A stretch of 64,000 bases of DNA from Porphyromonas sp. (GCA_022772085.1 JALFBN010000005.1:102637-166636), one strand, 5' to 3'. Positions 54,807 to 64,000 are shown, counted from the stretch's first letter. A program made the numbers and translations. Notes: generated from the sequence alone by a model not told the origin.

Positions 54807-55299
54807 CCCCATTTGGGAGATCCCCTTTTTAGGGATCGTTCGTTGCACGATAACCGAAACGGAATGGAGGTGGGAACAGATCCGCCCCGACGCGAAGATG
54901 CCCCAATTCAGGGCTGCCGATCCGCTTTCCGCACTTTGCATTCCGAGCCTTCGACTAGATCAACCTCTGCACCCCGACGAGTTGTCGCTTCTTGACTTTA
55001 TCGAGACGCAGGAGATCACTTACCCCGTCTCGGCATCCCCATTTCGACAACACGTTTGGGAGGCTATGACTACAATACCTTGGGGAGAGTTTACGACTTA
55101 TGGAGCCATCGCTGAGCAAATTGGTGTTTGCAGAGCCTATCAGGCTGTGGGGTCTGCTGTCGGAGCAAATCCCTTCCCTATCAAGATCCCTTGCCATCGT
55201 GTCCTGCCTGCAAATGGTCGCTTGGGGCACTTTGCTTTGGGCGTTGCATGGAAAGCCTCCCTCTTGCTTTGGGAGAGACGGGTGCTTGCTCTTCGCTAA
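54799..55299 (+). CDS. ogt: Methylated-DNA-protein cysteine methyltransferase
   Basis: 166 residues from ATG 54799; the frame is open to 54766 but that part lies inside plsC. The acceptor site IPCHRVL is intact, preceded by 'FRQHVWEAMTTIPWGEFTTYGAIAEQIG' and 'AYQAVGSAVGANP', the winged-helix block of Ogt/MGMT. It removes O6-methylguanine damage by moving the methyl group to its own cysteine. Overlap with plsC suggests coupled translation. Confidence 0.93.
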   Translation: MSDPIWEIPFLGIVRCTITETEWRWEQIRPDAKMPQFRAADPLSALCIPSLRLDQPLHPDELSLLDFIETQEITYPVSASPFRQHVWEAMTTIPWGEFTTYGAIAEQIGVCRAYQAVGSAVGANPFPIKIPCHRVLPANGRLGHFALGVAWKASLLLWERRVLALR

Positions 55300-55354
55300 T
55301 TCTCCCTTATCTTTGTGGCAAACTGTAAATAAATAGGAAACAACGTACACCTAT

Positions 55355-58300
55355 ATGTACCATATGGAATGGAAATTATTTAAGCGAATCAATCTCGGCT
55401 TGGGCTGGCTTAGTTTTGCTATCGCCGCATTGGTTTACCTTTTAACGATTGGACCTTCGGCAAGTCTGTGGGATTGTGCCGAGTTTATTGTAACTGTACG
55501 CAATTTAGAGATCGGGCATCCCCCCGGGGCTCCCTTCTTCATGTTGGTGTACAACTTGGCCACACAGCTCACGAGCGATCCTATGAAGGTGGGACTGATC
55601 TGCAATGCGGTCAGTGCCCTGCTCAGTGCCCTTACGATCCTATTCCTTTACTGGACTATTGTCCATCTGGTGCGACGTCTTGTTGCTCCGGGCGCGCGCA
55701 CGGGGTTTACTGCCGATGGCAAGCCCGCACAAATGACTCGTTTGCAGGCATGGATTACCTATGCCTCGGGTTTCGCCGGGGCTATGGTCTATACTTTTAG
55801 CGATACCTTTTGGTTCAGTGCTGTGGAGGCGGAGGTTTACGCCTTCAGCTCTTTCTTTACTGCTTTGGTCTTTTGGCTTATGTTGGAGTGGGAGGAGCGT
55901 GCTGCCGATCCCACATCCGATCGCTGGCTGATCCTCGTTGCCTACTTCATGGGATTGGGTATTGGAGTGCACCTGCTCAACCTGCTTTGCATCCCGGCCA
56001 TGGCCCTCATATACTACTATAAGCGTACACCTAAGCCCTCCTCCAAAGGTGCTTTGGGTGCGATTATTCTCTCTTTCGTCCTCATAGTTGTGATGATGTA
56101 TGGGATCATTCAAGGGTCGGTAAAAATCGGAGCTGCAGTGGATATCTTTGCAGTTAATAGCTTAGGTTTGGGTTTTAATGTAGGCTTTGTTCTCTATGTT
56201 TTGCTTCTTGTAGGGGTTCTTGCATGGTCTGCGTGGGAGTTCTATAAAGGCAAAAATGAGAAAAGAAGTCGCATCTCTTTCCTCACCAGTGCTGTGCTGA
56301 TGGGTGTTCCCTTTATGACCGATAGCCCGATTATTTGGATTCTCTGTTTGGGGGCTTTGGTGTGGTTCTCGCTCTTCTTTAGAAAAGTGTCTCTTCGAGT
56401 TCTGTCGGTGTTGCAGATGTCTTTGGTAGTGATTGCTATCGGATTTTCGACCTATGGTGTAATTTTGATCCGCTCCGTAGCTGATACGCCCATGAATGAG
56501 AATAGTCCCAACAATGCCCTTGCCCTGAAGAAATACCTCAATAGAGAGCAATACGGAGAGCGTCCGCTCCTCTATGGTCAGACGTTTGCCTCTAAGGTGA
56601 TTCGTTATGAACAAAAAGATGCCGTTAAGAGTGCTGCACCTAAGGTAACTCCCAACGATCCCGATCGTTATGTCGACCTTTATAAAAAAGAGACACCTGT
56701 CTACACGCATCAGATGCTCTTCCCCCGCATGTGGTCCCCCGAGCCCAATCACGTGGCGAGTTACAACAGTTGGGTGGGTCGTCGTGAGTCCGATCTGAGT
56801 CAACCCTCTATGGTCGATAACATCAAGTTCTTCTTTTCCTATCAACTCAACTATATGTACTGGCGTTACTTCGCTTGGAATTTTATTGGTAGGCAGAATG
56901 ACCTCTATGGTGATGGTTCTAATTTGCGAGGAGGCGTCTCTACGGGTATTCCCTTCATCGACAATCTGGCCCTCGGTACGAGTGAAGATCTCCCTGATGA
57001 GATCACGGCAAATAAGGGACACAACGTCTATTACCTCTTGCCCTTTATCCTTGGGCTCTTGGGTATTGTATTCCAACTCCTTCGAGGTAGTCGGGGGGTA
57101 CAGAGTTTTTGGGTTGTCTTCTTCCTGTTCTTTATGACGGGTATTGCCATCGTGATGTACATCAATCAAACTCCGGGTCAGCCTCGGGAGCGTGACTATG
57201 CTTATGCCGGTTCTTTTTACGCTTTTGCAATTTGGATTGGGATGGGCATTGCAGGGCTTTACGATCTTTTGAAGCGGATCTCCCTCCCATCGATGGCTTC
57301 TGCCGGCGTGGTAACTGCTATCGCCCTTTTGGTGCCGTTGCAGATGGCAGGGCAGAATTGGGATGATCACGATCGATCCGGCCGGACAGTGGCTTCGGAC
57401 TTTGGTTATAATTTCTTGATCGGTTGCGAACCCAATGCCATCGTTTTTGACTTCGGAGATAATGATACCTTCCCCCTATGGTATGTCCAGGAGGTCGAGG
57501 GAGTGCGTCGAGATGTGCTCGTATCTAACTTGAGCTATCTAGGAGGTGAATGGTATGTTGATCAGATGCAACAGCAACTTTATGATGCTCCTCCCATGCC
57601 CCTCTTGTACATGAATCCGAACTTCTACTACAAGAATCCGTTTGCATTTATTCAGGAAGGGCCGATGATGCCCCTCTCTTCTGCATTGGAGACCGTGAAT
57701 CTATCCCCCGGATACGGGCAGGCCGTACTGCCTTCGCATCAACTGCTCGTCCCTCTTGATAGTGCGATGTTACGCAAGCGTTATCCCCTATTGACTCCCG
57801 AGGCCCTTCCCCGAGAGATGCTCATCGACTTTACGGGGATGCGCATAGCCGGTCGAGATAAATTGACCATCATTGACCTCATCGGGCAGAATCAGTGGCA
57901 GCGGCCAATCTATTGGGTCCGCTCTACGCCGATCAATGCTTTTTCCAATCTTCCGAATTATTTGACCGAAGACGGGATGAATTGGAGGCTCAATCCCATC
58001 CCTGTTGTTGGTACTCCCTACGAAAAGGATGTAGAGCATGAGTATGATCTTGTAATGAATAAATACCGCTGGTTTGGAGCGAGTGATCCTAATATCTATT
58101 TCGATGAAAATATCCGCAATACCATCAGTGGTTACTATCGGGGGACGCTATTCCCCTCGTTGGCTAATGCTCTGCTGGCTCAAGGGGATACGAAGCGAGC
58201 CAAAGCTGTTTTAGAGAAGTGTTTTAAGGAAATAAACTCCAAGGCGATCCCATATTCGCGTAACGAATTGCTCCTTGCAGATGCCTGCTATAAAGTGGGC

Positions 58301-58663
58301 TTACCTCAAAGGGGTGACGAAATCATCCGAGATGTCATGGCTTCGTCCATGAAAAAGAGTCGTTGGTTGATGAACTTAGCTATGGGAAGCTCCCGCTGTC
58401 AAGATATGTTTGTACGTTACTATCGAGATGGAGTAGTGGAGGATACCTTTACCACGGCACGGCTCGCCTTGCAAGTTGCTCGGAGCTATGGTTCTAAGGT
58501 TGCAGATGGCGATGCTACGGCGCTGGAGGGTTTTATCCGAATGATCTACGGCGATGGGGCAGGCAAGGCTCCCACGCAAATGCCTCAAGCCTCCCCGGCC
58601 CCCTCTGTTGGAGATAGCGTACAACCTGAGGGTGAGTCCCTAAGAGACACTGCCAATCCCTGA
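55355..58663 (+). CDS. DUF2723 polytopic membrane protein (GT-C-like)
   Basis: 1102 residues. About 12 membrane segments occupy the first 650 residues. 'SASLWDCAEFIVTVRNLEIGHPPGAPFF' carries the acidic motif in the first periplasmic loop typical of DUF2723 proteins, which resemble GT-C glycosyltransferases. The C-terminal half is largely soluble, with 'FDFGDNDTFPLWYVQEVEGVRRDV' and a TPR-like end ('LLAQGDTKRAKAVLEKCF'). DUF2723 members have been proposed to act in protein O-glycosylation in Bacteroidota; that role is inferred. ATG 55355 or 55364 may start translation. Confidence 0.85.
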   Translation: MYHMEWKLFKRINLGLGWLSFAIAALVYLLTIGPSASLWDCAEFIVTVRNLEIGHPPGAPFFMLVYNLATQLTSDPMKVGLICNAVSALLSALTILFLYWTIVHLVRRLVAPGARTGFTADGKPAQMTRLQAWITYASGFAGAMVYTFSDTFWFSAVEAEVYAFSSFFTALVFWLMLEWEERAADPTSDRWLILVAYFMGLGIGVHLLNLLCIPAMALIYYYKRTPKPSSKGALGAIILSFVLIVVMMYGIIQGSVKIGAAVDIFAVNSLGLGFNVGFVLYVLLLVGVLAWSAWEFYKGKNEKRSRISFLTSAVLMGVPFMTDSPIIWILCLGALVWFSLFFRKVSLRVLSVLQMSLVVIAIGFSTYGVILIRSVADTPMNENSPNNALALKKYLNREQYGERPLLYGQTFASKVIRYEQKDAVKSAAPKVTPNDPDRYVDLYKKETPVYTHQMLFPRMWSPEPNHVASYNSWVGRRESDLSQPSMVDNIKFFFSYQLNYMYWRYFAWNFIGRQNDLYGDGSNLRGGVSTGIPFIDNLALGTSEDLPDEITANKGHNVYYLLPFILGLLGIVFQLLRGSRGVQSFWVVFFLFFMTGIAIVMYINQTPGQPRERDYAYAGSFYAFAIWIGMGIAGLYDLLKRISLPSMASAGVVTAIALLVPLQMAGQNWDDHDRSGRTVASDFGYNFLIGCEPNAIVFDFGDNDTFPLWYVQEVEGVRRDVLVSNLSYLGGEWYVDQMQQQLYDAPPMPLLYMNPNFYYKNPFAFIQEGPMMPLSSALETVNLSPGYGQAVLPSHQLLVPLDSAMLRKRYPLLTPEALPREMLIDFTGMRIAGRDKLTIIDLIGQNQWQRPIYWVRSTPINAFSNLPNYLTEDGMNWRLNPIPVVGTPYEKDVEHEYDLVMNKYRWFGASDPNIYFDENIRNTISGYYRGTLFPSLANALLAQGDTKRAKAVLEKCFKEINSKAIPYSRNELLLADACYKVGLPQRGDEIIRDVMASSMKKSRWLMNLAMGSSRCQDMFVRYYRDGVVEDTFTTARLALQVARSYGSKVADGDATALEGFIRMIYGDGAGKAPTQMPQASPAPSVGDSVQPEGESLRDTANP

Positions 58664-58756
58664 TGCAATATACCCCCTTTGCGGTCTCCACTTTTCTCTT
58701 TGAAAAGGAAGAGTTCCAAGAAGGGGGTGCTTGTTTAATTCATAAAATAGAAACCG

Positions 58757-61700
58757 ATGAAAAAGCTTTTACTCTCGTTGCTGGCGATGTTATCCCTCGT
58801 TTGTTGGGAGGCTTCTGCCACAGGTGTCATCTTCGAGGTGACAAAGGCGGGTACGCTCGCCGATAAACTGACCGGACATGAGGAGGAAACGACTGTTGCC
58901 ATCAAAGGTCCGATTAACTATTTAGACCTTAAGAATCTCGGTGCTAAGCTCCCGAAATTGCAATCGTTGGACCTTACGGAGGCCTCTTTTGAGAAGTATT
59001 CGGGAGAAGATTGGGATCTGTATTATCAAGCGAATTACTATCCTTCGTCTCTGATGTACTGTACCACATTGGAACATTTGATCCTGCCCGAGAGCACAAA
59101 AGGAATCTCCACGGAAGCCCTTTATGGCTGTCTGGCACTCAAGACGGTGACTATCTTGGCAAAGGCCGTTCCCGAAGTGGAGTATGGTTCTTTGGGAAAT
59201 CCGAGTATTTTAAAGAACTGTACACTGCGTGTTCCTGCAGATTTGGTGGATGCCTACAAAGCAGCTAAGAGTAAGGGGTGGTGCTTCGGTACGATCGTAG
59301 CAATCCCCGCTTCAGGGGGCTCTACCCCTCAGTCCAAAGTAGCCTTGCGCTTCTCCGTTCGCGATAATGCACAACGCTTTACCATTCGCACAACGGATCC
59401 TGAGACTGCGGTGCAGGTTGTCTTCCCTGATGGATTTACGCTTTCTACTAAAACCAATGAGAGTGGTTCTATCCTCGTGGAACACCAAATAGATGCTATG
59501 AAGATCGCATCGGGCGCTCCTCGTGAGGTGACTGTCTCCGCTGCAGGTGTGCGTGCCTTTGAGGCTCAAACGGGAGGATTAACTTCGTTCGTTGTCGAAG
59601 ATGGTGGAGCGTTGAAGAACATTATGCTCAAATTCATGCCCCTCGTGTCTTTGGATTTGACCCCCTGTCCTCAGCTCGTTGATCTCAATTTGGATCATTG
59701 TGAAGAGCTTACCACCCTCTCCCTTGCAGCTAGCGGTGCTTCGCTAGAACGCCTTATTCTCTCCAATACCAAGGTTACACAAGTCGATTACGCTCAAGCT
59801 ACAAAGCTCAAAGAGTTGGATCTTACGGCAGTGGGTATCAGCTCGATCAATTTGGCTCCCTTTACCCTTTTGGAGACACTTTCTCTCGCAGATAACAAAC
59901 TGCAGACGGTGTCGCTTGCAGGTCTTAAAGCTCTAAAATCCATCACGCTTTCTCGCAATCAACTCACCTCTTTTGCAACAGAGGCTGCCAAGTTGGACAA
60001 TTTGAGTTTGGACGAAAACCAAATTGCAGAAATTAATTTGGATCAGCAGACGAAGATTTCCTTCTTGTCTCTCGAAAGGAATCGCTTCACCCTTGCTACG
60101 CTTCCTGCTAAGGGAACAAAGATTCTAGGGTACACCTACGCTCCTCAAGCTCCCTATTCATTGCCTGAATCCGCACCTTTTGCTCAGGAAATAGACCTCT
60201 CCATGTTCGATAATTTGTTGGGAGTGCTCAAAACGGCTGCTAAGAGTACCTTCAAGTGGTACGATGCCACTACTAAGGCTCTCCTCGAATCCGATACGGA
60301 TTACAGTGAAACGGAGGGTAAATTCACTTTCAAAAAAGCATTCCCTAATGGGATTTATTGTGTTATTACCACCAAGGCATTCCCGCTATTCAAAGGCAAT
60401 AATGCCTATCAGACAACCACAATCAAGTTGCTCGAAGGGGAGGCAAAGCCTAATTTCCTATTCACCGCCGGTAAAAAAGTTATCAACTTCTCAGTCAAGA
60501 CATCTCCGGGGCAAGCAGTACGTGTTGTATATGCTGATGGTGAGGAGCAAACTGAAATAGGAGACGAGGACATGGGTATTGCTCGCTTCTATCATGCTCA
60601 CAAAACGGAGATGACGAGCTATCCCACGAAAATTTTCTCTGAAGACATGCTTTCGTTCTCCGCAGTGGATCTGGGGATTACTGCTATTGATCCGATCAAT
60701 TGCCCTAAGTTGATTCGTTTAATACTTAAGGCGCAGAATCTCACGACACTCAACCTTGACAAAGTGACGACTCTTCAGGAACTTTATGTTGATGGTAACG
60801 CCGATTTGGAACAGTTGGACGTGACTAAGTTACCCCACCTAACCTATTTGGCTGTGAGTAACAATGCCAAGATGACCAAAATCGACCTCTCTCGGAATCC
60901 GCTATTGGAAAGTTTCTATGCTTTTAATACTAAACTAGCCAACGTGGATCTTTCGCACAATACGCTCCTTAGGGCTCTTGATCTAACCAACACGGGAACG
61001 AACCAATTGTCACTGGCAGCACTTACAGAACTATCTGTTTTGCACCTTGCAGACAATCATCTCGAGTCGCTAGATATAGATCGCTTGGCGCATCTTACGG
61101 AAGTCGATTTGGGACACAACCGGCTCACGGAGCTTACGCTTAATTCTTCGGTTCTTAAGACACTTCTTGTTGGTAACAATAAATTGGAACGTCTTACCTT
61201 GCCTCGTCAGCACGCTATTACGCAACTTGACTGTAGCAATAACGCTCTTACGCTAGATGCCTTGCCTACACTTGATCACACGGCAGTCCTGTACACTTAT
61301 GCTCCTCAGGCTCAAATGATATTGCCAAAGCAGATTGGTTCAGATCCTTTGGATTTTTCCAAAATGGCATCGTTGCAAGGTGTGCTAACGGCGCCTGTAC
61401 CTACCCAATTCGCATGGGTGAGTCAAGATGACAAACCGCTCGTTGAGGGGCAGGACTTTTTTGTCCGAGGAGGAGTAATCTCCTTTAAGGATGGTGTTTC
61501 TTCTCATGGTTACTTTGTGATGACTACAAAGGCATTCCCTGATTTTAGTGGAGAAAAAGCGTTCCGTACTGTTCCTACGTGGGTACATCGAGCCGTTGCT
61601 TTGGAGGAGGTGGTTTCTTCTGATTTGGGTGTACAGCGCGTGGGCAGTCAAGTTCGAGTACAAATGGCGGAGGAAGTGACTTATAGGCTCTACACGCTTA

Positions 61701-61813
61701 CGGGTGAGTGCCTCGCTTCCGGTCTTCTCTGCGCAGGCGATAGTGTGGTTATGTTGCCCTCGGAAGATGCACACTACATCTTACGTATTGGTGACACCGC
61801 CATAAAGATCTGA
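58757..61813 (+). CDS. BspA-like leucine-rich-repeat surface protein
   Basis: 1018 residues with a signal peptide (MKKLLLSLLAMLSLV..., cleavage near ASA). An N-terminal BspA-type LRR ('YCTTLEHLILPESTKGISTEALYGC') precedes two long duplicated halves. Each half has a beta module ('FSVRDNAQRFTIRTTDP'; 'FSVKTSPGQAVRVVYAD'), an LRR block, a 'YTYAPQA' segment and 'TTKAFPxFxG'. The last 60 residues (VTYRLYTLTGECLASG ... HYILRIGDTAIKI) resemble a short type IX sorting domain. It is a distant relative of the 23521 protein in design. Likely a surface adhesin; ligand unknown. Confidence 0.82.
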   Translation: MKKLLLSLLAMLSLVCWEASATGVIFEVTKAGTLADKLTGHEEETTVAIKGPINYLDLKNLGAKLPKLQSLDLTEASFEKYSGEDWDLYYQANYYPSSLMYCTTLEHLILPESTKGISTEALYGCLALKTVTILAKAVPEVEYGSLGNPSILKNCTLRVPADLVDAYKAAKSKGWCFGTIVAIPASGGSTPQSKVALRFSVRDNAQRFTIRTTDPETAVQVVFPDGFTLSTKTNESGSILVEHQIDAMKIASGAPREVTVSAAGVRAFEAQTGGLTSFVVEDGGALKNIMLKFMPLVSLDLTPCPQLVDLNLDHCEELTTLSLAASGASLERLILSNTKVTQVDYAQATKLKELDLTAVGISSINLAPFTLLETLSLADNKLQTVSLAGLKALKSITLSRNQLTSFATEAAKLDNLSLDENQIAEINLDQQTKISFLSLERNRFTLATLPAKGTKILGYTYAPQAPYSLPESAPFAQEIDLSMFDNLLGVLKTAAKSTFKWYDATTKALLESDTDYSETEGKFTFKKAFPNGIYCVITTKAFPLFKGNNAYQTTTIKLLEGEAKPNFLFTAGKKVINFSVKTSPGQAVRVVYADGEEQTEIGDEDMGIARFYHAHKTEMTSYPTKIFSEDMLSFSAVDLGITAIDPINCPKLIRLILKAQNLTTLNLDKVTTLQELYVDGNADLEQLDVTKLPHLTYLAVSNNAKMTKIDLSRNPLLESFYAFNTKLANVDLSHNTLLRALDLTNTGTNQLSLAALTELSVLHLADNHLESLDIDRLAHLTEVDLGHNRLTELTLNSSVLKTLLVGNNKLERLTLPRQHAITQLDCSNNALTLDALPTLDHTAVLYTYAPQAQMILPKQIGSDPLDFSKMASLQGVLTAPVPTQFAWVSQDDKPLVEGQDFFVRGGVISFKDGVSSHGYFVMTTKAFPDFSGEKAFRTVPTWVHRAVALEEVVSSDLGVQRVGSQVRVQMAEEVTYRLYTLTGECLASGLLCAGDSVVMLPSEDAHYILRIGDTAIKI

Positions 61814-61860
61814 TCGACTTTTTCTCATTTTTCCTTCCCATTGCTAGGGGAAAAAAGATC

Positions 61861-61894
61861 GGGGTTACCTCATTTGGGGTAACCCCTTTTTTTT
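61861..61894 (+). terminator. Terminator after the 58757 gene
   Basis: GGGGTTACC (61861-61869) pairs perfectly with GGTAACCCC (61878-61886), followed by eight Ts. Confidence 0.93.
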
Positions 61895-61948
61895 CGTTGC
61901 ACTTTGGATCGTGTAGTGTGCAAATTTGTTCAGTTGCAGGCTGATAAG

Positions 61949-61979
61949 TTTGTCTTATAGGTAAAAAATTCTATCTTTG
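61949..61979 (+). promoter_or_regulatory. Promoter for rnz, immediately before the start codon
   Basis: TTTG (61949-61952), 19-base spacer, TATCTTTG (61972-61979): a full match to the Bacteroidota consensus. The rnz ATG begins only six bases later, at the expected transcription start. Confidence 0.75.
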
Positions 61980-61985
61980 TTGCCC

Positions 61986-62900
61986 ATGGAGAACCTCTCG
62001 ATACACATCTTGGGTTGTGGGTCGGCACTGCCGACTACGAGGCATAATCCCTCTGCTCAGGCTCTGACCCTCAGGGGAAAGGTCTATCTTGTGGACTGTG
62101 GAGAAGGAACGCAATTGCAAATTCGTCGCCAGGGTCTCCACCTCGGACGTATTCATACGATCTTCATTTCACATCTTCACGGAGACCATTGTTTTGGTTT
62201 GCCGGGGCTTCTCTCTACGCTCTCTATGCTGGGGCGAACGGGATCTTTGCACTTGCATGGACCCGAAGGCCTGAGTGATTATATAGATATGCATCGAGCT
62301 ACCTTTCTCTCGGATTGTGGCTATGAGATCGTAACGCATGAGCACGATTATCGCAAGAGTGAGGTGATTCATGAGGATCCTTCGCTTCGGGTAATATCGT
62401 TGCCATTGAGCCACCGCATCCCCACTATGGGCTTTTTGTTTGAAGAACGTTGTGCCCCATTGCATTTAGATAAGCCTGCGGTTGATTTTTACCAAGTGCC
62501 CAAACATCGCTATGCTGATATCCTGTTGGGGGATAGTTATTCGGCACAAGATGGTACCATTATTCCTAATAATAGGCTGACCAAACCGGGGCGTGTACCT
62601 CGTCGTTATGCCTACTGTTCGGATACGGAGTACTGTGCAGAGTTGATTGATCTCGTGCGAGGGGTCGATCTTTTGTACCATGAAGCCACTTTTGGCGAAG
62701 ATATGCGACAACGCATAGCTATGACTGCACACAGTACCGCTCGGGATGCTGCCTCCATTGCCGCGCAGGCAGAGGTCAAGCGTCTTCTCATCGGGCATTA
62801 TTCTTCTAGATATACGGATGTAACGCCTCTCTTGAGCGAAGCTTGTGCCGTGTTTCCTAACACGACGGCCGCCCAAGAGGGGTTGATTATTCATTTATAG
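61986..62900 (+). CDS. rnz: Ribonuclease Z (tRNA 3'-end endonuclease)
   Basis: 304 residues from ATG 61986; the frame includes an upstream TTG at 61977 that lies within the promoter and is rejected. Metallo-beta-lactamase motifs: SHLHGDHCFG (HxHxDH), 'PLSHRIPTMGF', 'YCSDTEY', 'YHEATFGED' and 'AHSTARDAA'. The order and length match RNase Z, which removes tRNA 3' trailers. The gene product partner rnpB (5' processing) is also in this window. The NlpC/P60 gene follows 15 bases later. Confidence 0.94.
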   Translation: MENLSIHILGCGSALPTTRHNPSAQALTLRGKVYLVDCGEGTQLQIRRQGLHLGRIHTIFISHLHGDHCFGLPGLLSTLSMLGRTGSLHLHGPEGLSDYIDMHRATFLSDCGYEIVTHEHDYRKSEVIHEDPSLRVISLPLSHRIPTMGFLFEERCAPLHLDKPAVDFYQVPKHRYADILLGDSYSAQDGTIIPNNRLTKPGRVPRRYAYCSDTEYCAELIDLVRGVDLLYHEATFGEDMRQRIAMTAHSTARDAASIAAQAEVKRLLIGHYSSRYTDVTPLLSEACAVFPNTTAAQEGLIIHL

Positions 62901-62915
62901 ATATGGAGTAAGTTT

Positions 62916-63692
62916 ATGACTAATCTACCAAAATTCATTATTCAAGCCTTGCGTAAGGGTTATTTACTCTTGGTTATTGTGCTTTTCTCTTCTTTGTGTT
63001 CCTCGTGTGGAGCTAAAGCTCGTGCCTCTCGAGCAGAGACAATGTTTTCTTCTTCATCGATGGTTTATGATGAAAATGGCAAATTGCTCGCTGATCCTGA
63101 TTGTCGGGCTTACCAATACCACGCTGTAGCTCCTACGGGTGACTTGGTACAAGACTTGATCACTCTCGGACGCAAATTCATCGGGAAACCCTATCGCTAT
63201 CGTGGTCCTTCTCCTTGGGCTATGGATTGCTCAGGCTACGTGCGTTATCTTTTCTCCTGCTTTGGAATTCATCTTAGAGGCTCTTCGGCGGATTTGGCAC
63301 AGGTGGCGCGTTCTGTGCGATCTCCGAAGCCGGGAGATCTTCTCTTCTTCAAGGGACGTAATCAACGCAGTTCGCGAATCGGACATGTTGCTCTCGTGGT
63401 CAAAGTCGATGGTTCTCGCATTACCATGATGCATAGTACTAATTCCAGGGGGATCGTGCAGGAGGTGTTGCAGTCCAACGCCTATTTTTCCTCTCGTTAT
63501 ATACGTGCCGGTCGCCTTCCGCACCTTGAACGTATGTACGCTTCCTATCGGGAGGCTGAGGCGGAGCACACACCGAAACCGGTTCCCGCTTCGGCTATTG
63601 CATGGCAAGCACCCAATCTTTTTAGTACGCCCTTTTTCGGATGTATTGAAGATGGAGAGGTTGGAGAGGATGTTTTTGCCGTTAGTCGCTAG
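62916..63692 (+). CDS. NlpC/P60-family lipoprotein (peptidoglycan endopeptidase)
   Basis: 258 residues. Lipoprotein signal ending LCSSC (Cys31). The NlpC/P60 domain (about 80-205) has the catalytic Cys in AMDCSGYVRYLF, His in RIGHVALVV and a third residue likely in MMHSTNSRG. Such enzymes cleave gamma-D-Glu-meso-Dap links in peptidoglycan in the periplasm. About 50 extra residues rich in Pro/Ala/Glu follow the domain. Probably co-transcribed with rnz. Confidence 0.9.
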   Translation: MTNLPKFIIQALRKGYLLLVIVLFSSLCSSCGAKARASRAETMFSSSSMVYDENGKLLADPDCRAYQYHAVAPTGDLVQDLITLGRKFIGKPYRYRGPSPWAMDCSGYVRYLFSCFGIHLRGSSADLAQVARSVRSPKPGDLLFFKGRNQRSSRIGHVALVVKVDGSRITMMHSTNSRGIVQEVLQSNAYFSSRYIRAGRLPHLERMYASYREAEAEHTPKPVPASAIAWQAPNLFSTPFFGCIEDGEVGEDVFAVSR

Positions 63693-63756
63693 ACTTTAGA
63701 GCCAATATAATCGGCAATTGACTTTATTTGGATTTTGATTGCCGAGAGAAAATAGG

Positions 63757-63787
63757 GGGAGGAATCCGATTGAGGATTTCTTCCCCT
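63757..63787 (+). terminator. Hairpin after the NlpC/P60 gene
   Basis: GGGGAGGAATCC pairs imperfectly with GGATTTCTTCCCC around a six-base loop. No T-run follows, so termination is uncertain. Confidence 0.35.
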
Positions 63788-63902
63788 CCTCGTGATGTAT
63801 ATAGCCTTTTGTGGGAAGATTTATGCATATTGATGCTGCTCAGACGAATGGGTTCTGAAGGTTCAAAAACAACAGGTCAGGATTTTTTTAGATTCAGGTG
63901 AA

Positions 63903-63956
63903 GTATGCAAGAATTATTGGGCAGAACTTTTTGATGCGTAGCGCTGTATTTTTTTT
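63903..63956 (+). repeat. Intergenic element copy 6
   Basis: GCAAGAATTATTG then GGGCAGAACTTTTT (63919-63932) and the core variant GCGCTGTATTTTTTTT (63941-63956). It lies in the last 308 bases of the window, which hold no credible gene. Confidence 0.45.
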
Positions 63957-64000
63957 GTTGTTGATGGGTGCAAGAAAATCCCCTCCGATAGAGAAGTTCA

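Noticed and set aside
56162..57370. 402-codon minus-strand frame opposite the DUF2723 gene
   Set aside because: Shadow of a conserved membrane protein; rich in His/Arg/Thr with no domain and no start signal.
1..64000. CRISPR array, tRNA, rRNA or insertion sequence
   Set aside because: I looked for evenly spaced repeats, tRNA-like T-loop words (GGTTCGA with acceptor pairing) and transposase motifs; none was convincing. The only GGTTCGA (about 8090) lacks a surrounding cloverleaf.

Overview
The window reads as chromosome from a Bacteroidota bacterium, most likely a Porphyromonas or close relative. The evidence is the gene content (type IX secretion cargo tails, S46 dipeptidyl-peptidase, GldH, SecDF fusion, RicT-like PSP1 protein, DUF1573, DUF2723, DUF3109 and GSCFA proteins, long NusB) and repeated promoter elements of the Bacteroidota type TAnnTTTG, often without Shine-Dalgarno sequences. 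I see no rRNA, tRNA, CRISPR array, transposase or prophage gene; it is ordinary core chromosome rich in genes for surface proteins.

Layout. 1-5503: end of a fimbrial-subunit-like gene and a giant secreted protein. 5669-7757: ricT-like and gldH. 8231-11785: a modular secreted protein with a type IX tail behind a long leader. 12420-21776 (minus): metG, a UshA/CpdB-type nucleotidase lipoprotein, a polysaccharide flippase, a DUF389 membrane protein and a DPP7-like S46 peptidase with an unusual Cys/Lys-rich tail, all closely spaced. 22033-25398 (minus): two paralogous lipoproteins and a leucine-rich-repeat type IX cargo. 25709-26740: FMN riboswitch and ribB. 26923-30278: pabB, pabC, DUF3109, lrgA, lrgB. 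30313-35376 (minus): argS, mnmA, a thioredoxin-fold lipoprotein and a GSCFA hydrolase. 35538-42523 (minus): two large type IX cargo genes, one a lysyl-endopeptidase-like serine protease. 42874-52433 (minus): two DUF1573 genes, meaB, a small acidic protein, trmB, mrp, RNase P RNA, rsmH and secDF. 52966-63692 (plus): nusB, plsC, ogt, DUF2723, a second leucine-rich-repeat protein, rnz and an NlpC/P60 lipoprotein.

How the parts fit. Housekeeping genes (translation: metG, argS, mnmA, trmB, rsmH, rnpB, rnz, nusB; cofactors: ribB, pabBC, mrp, meaB) alternate with export and surface genes. SecDF would help secretion across the inner membrane; the proteins at 8231, 23521, 35538 and 38831 end in recognisable type IX C-terminal domains, and those at 974 and 58757 may do so. 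Peptidases (S46 DPP, S1 endopeptidase) fit an asaccharolytic, peptide-using lifestyle.

Most notable observations: the 118-residue, 18-cysteine tail on the S46 peptidase; a family of degenerate intergenic elements sharing a GCCCTGTATTTTTT-like core and AAAAAGTTCTTGCCC-like words in six gaps; a promoter placed so close to the rnz ATG that its mRNA should be leaderless; and the duplicated B-C-D module structure of the 8231 protein. I did not find a clear new multi-gene defence or metabolic system.
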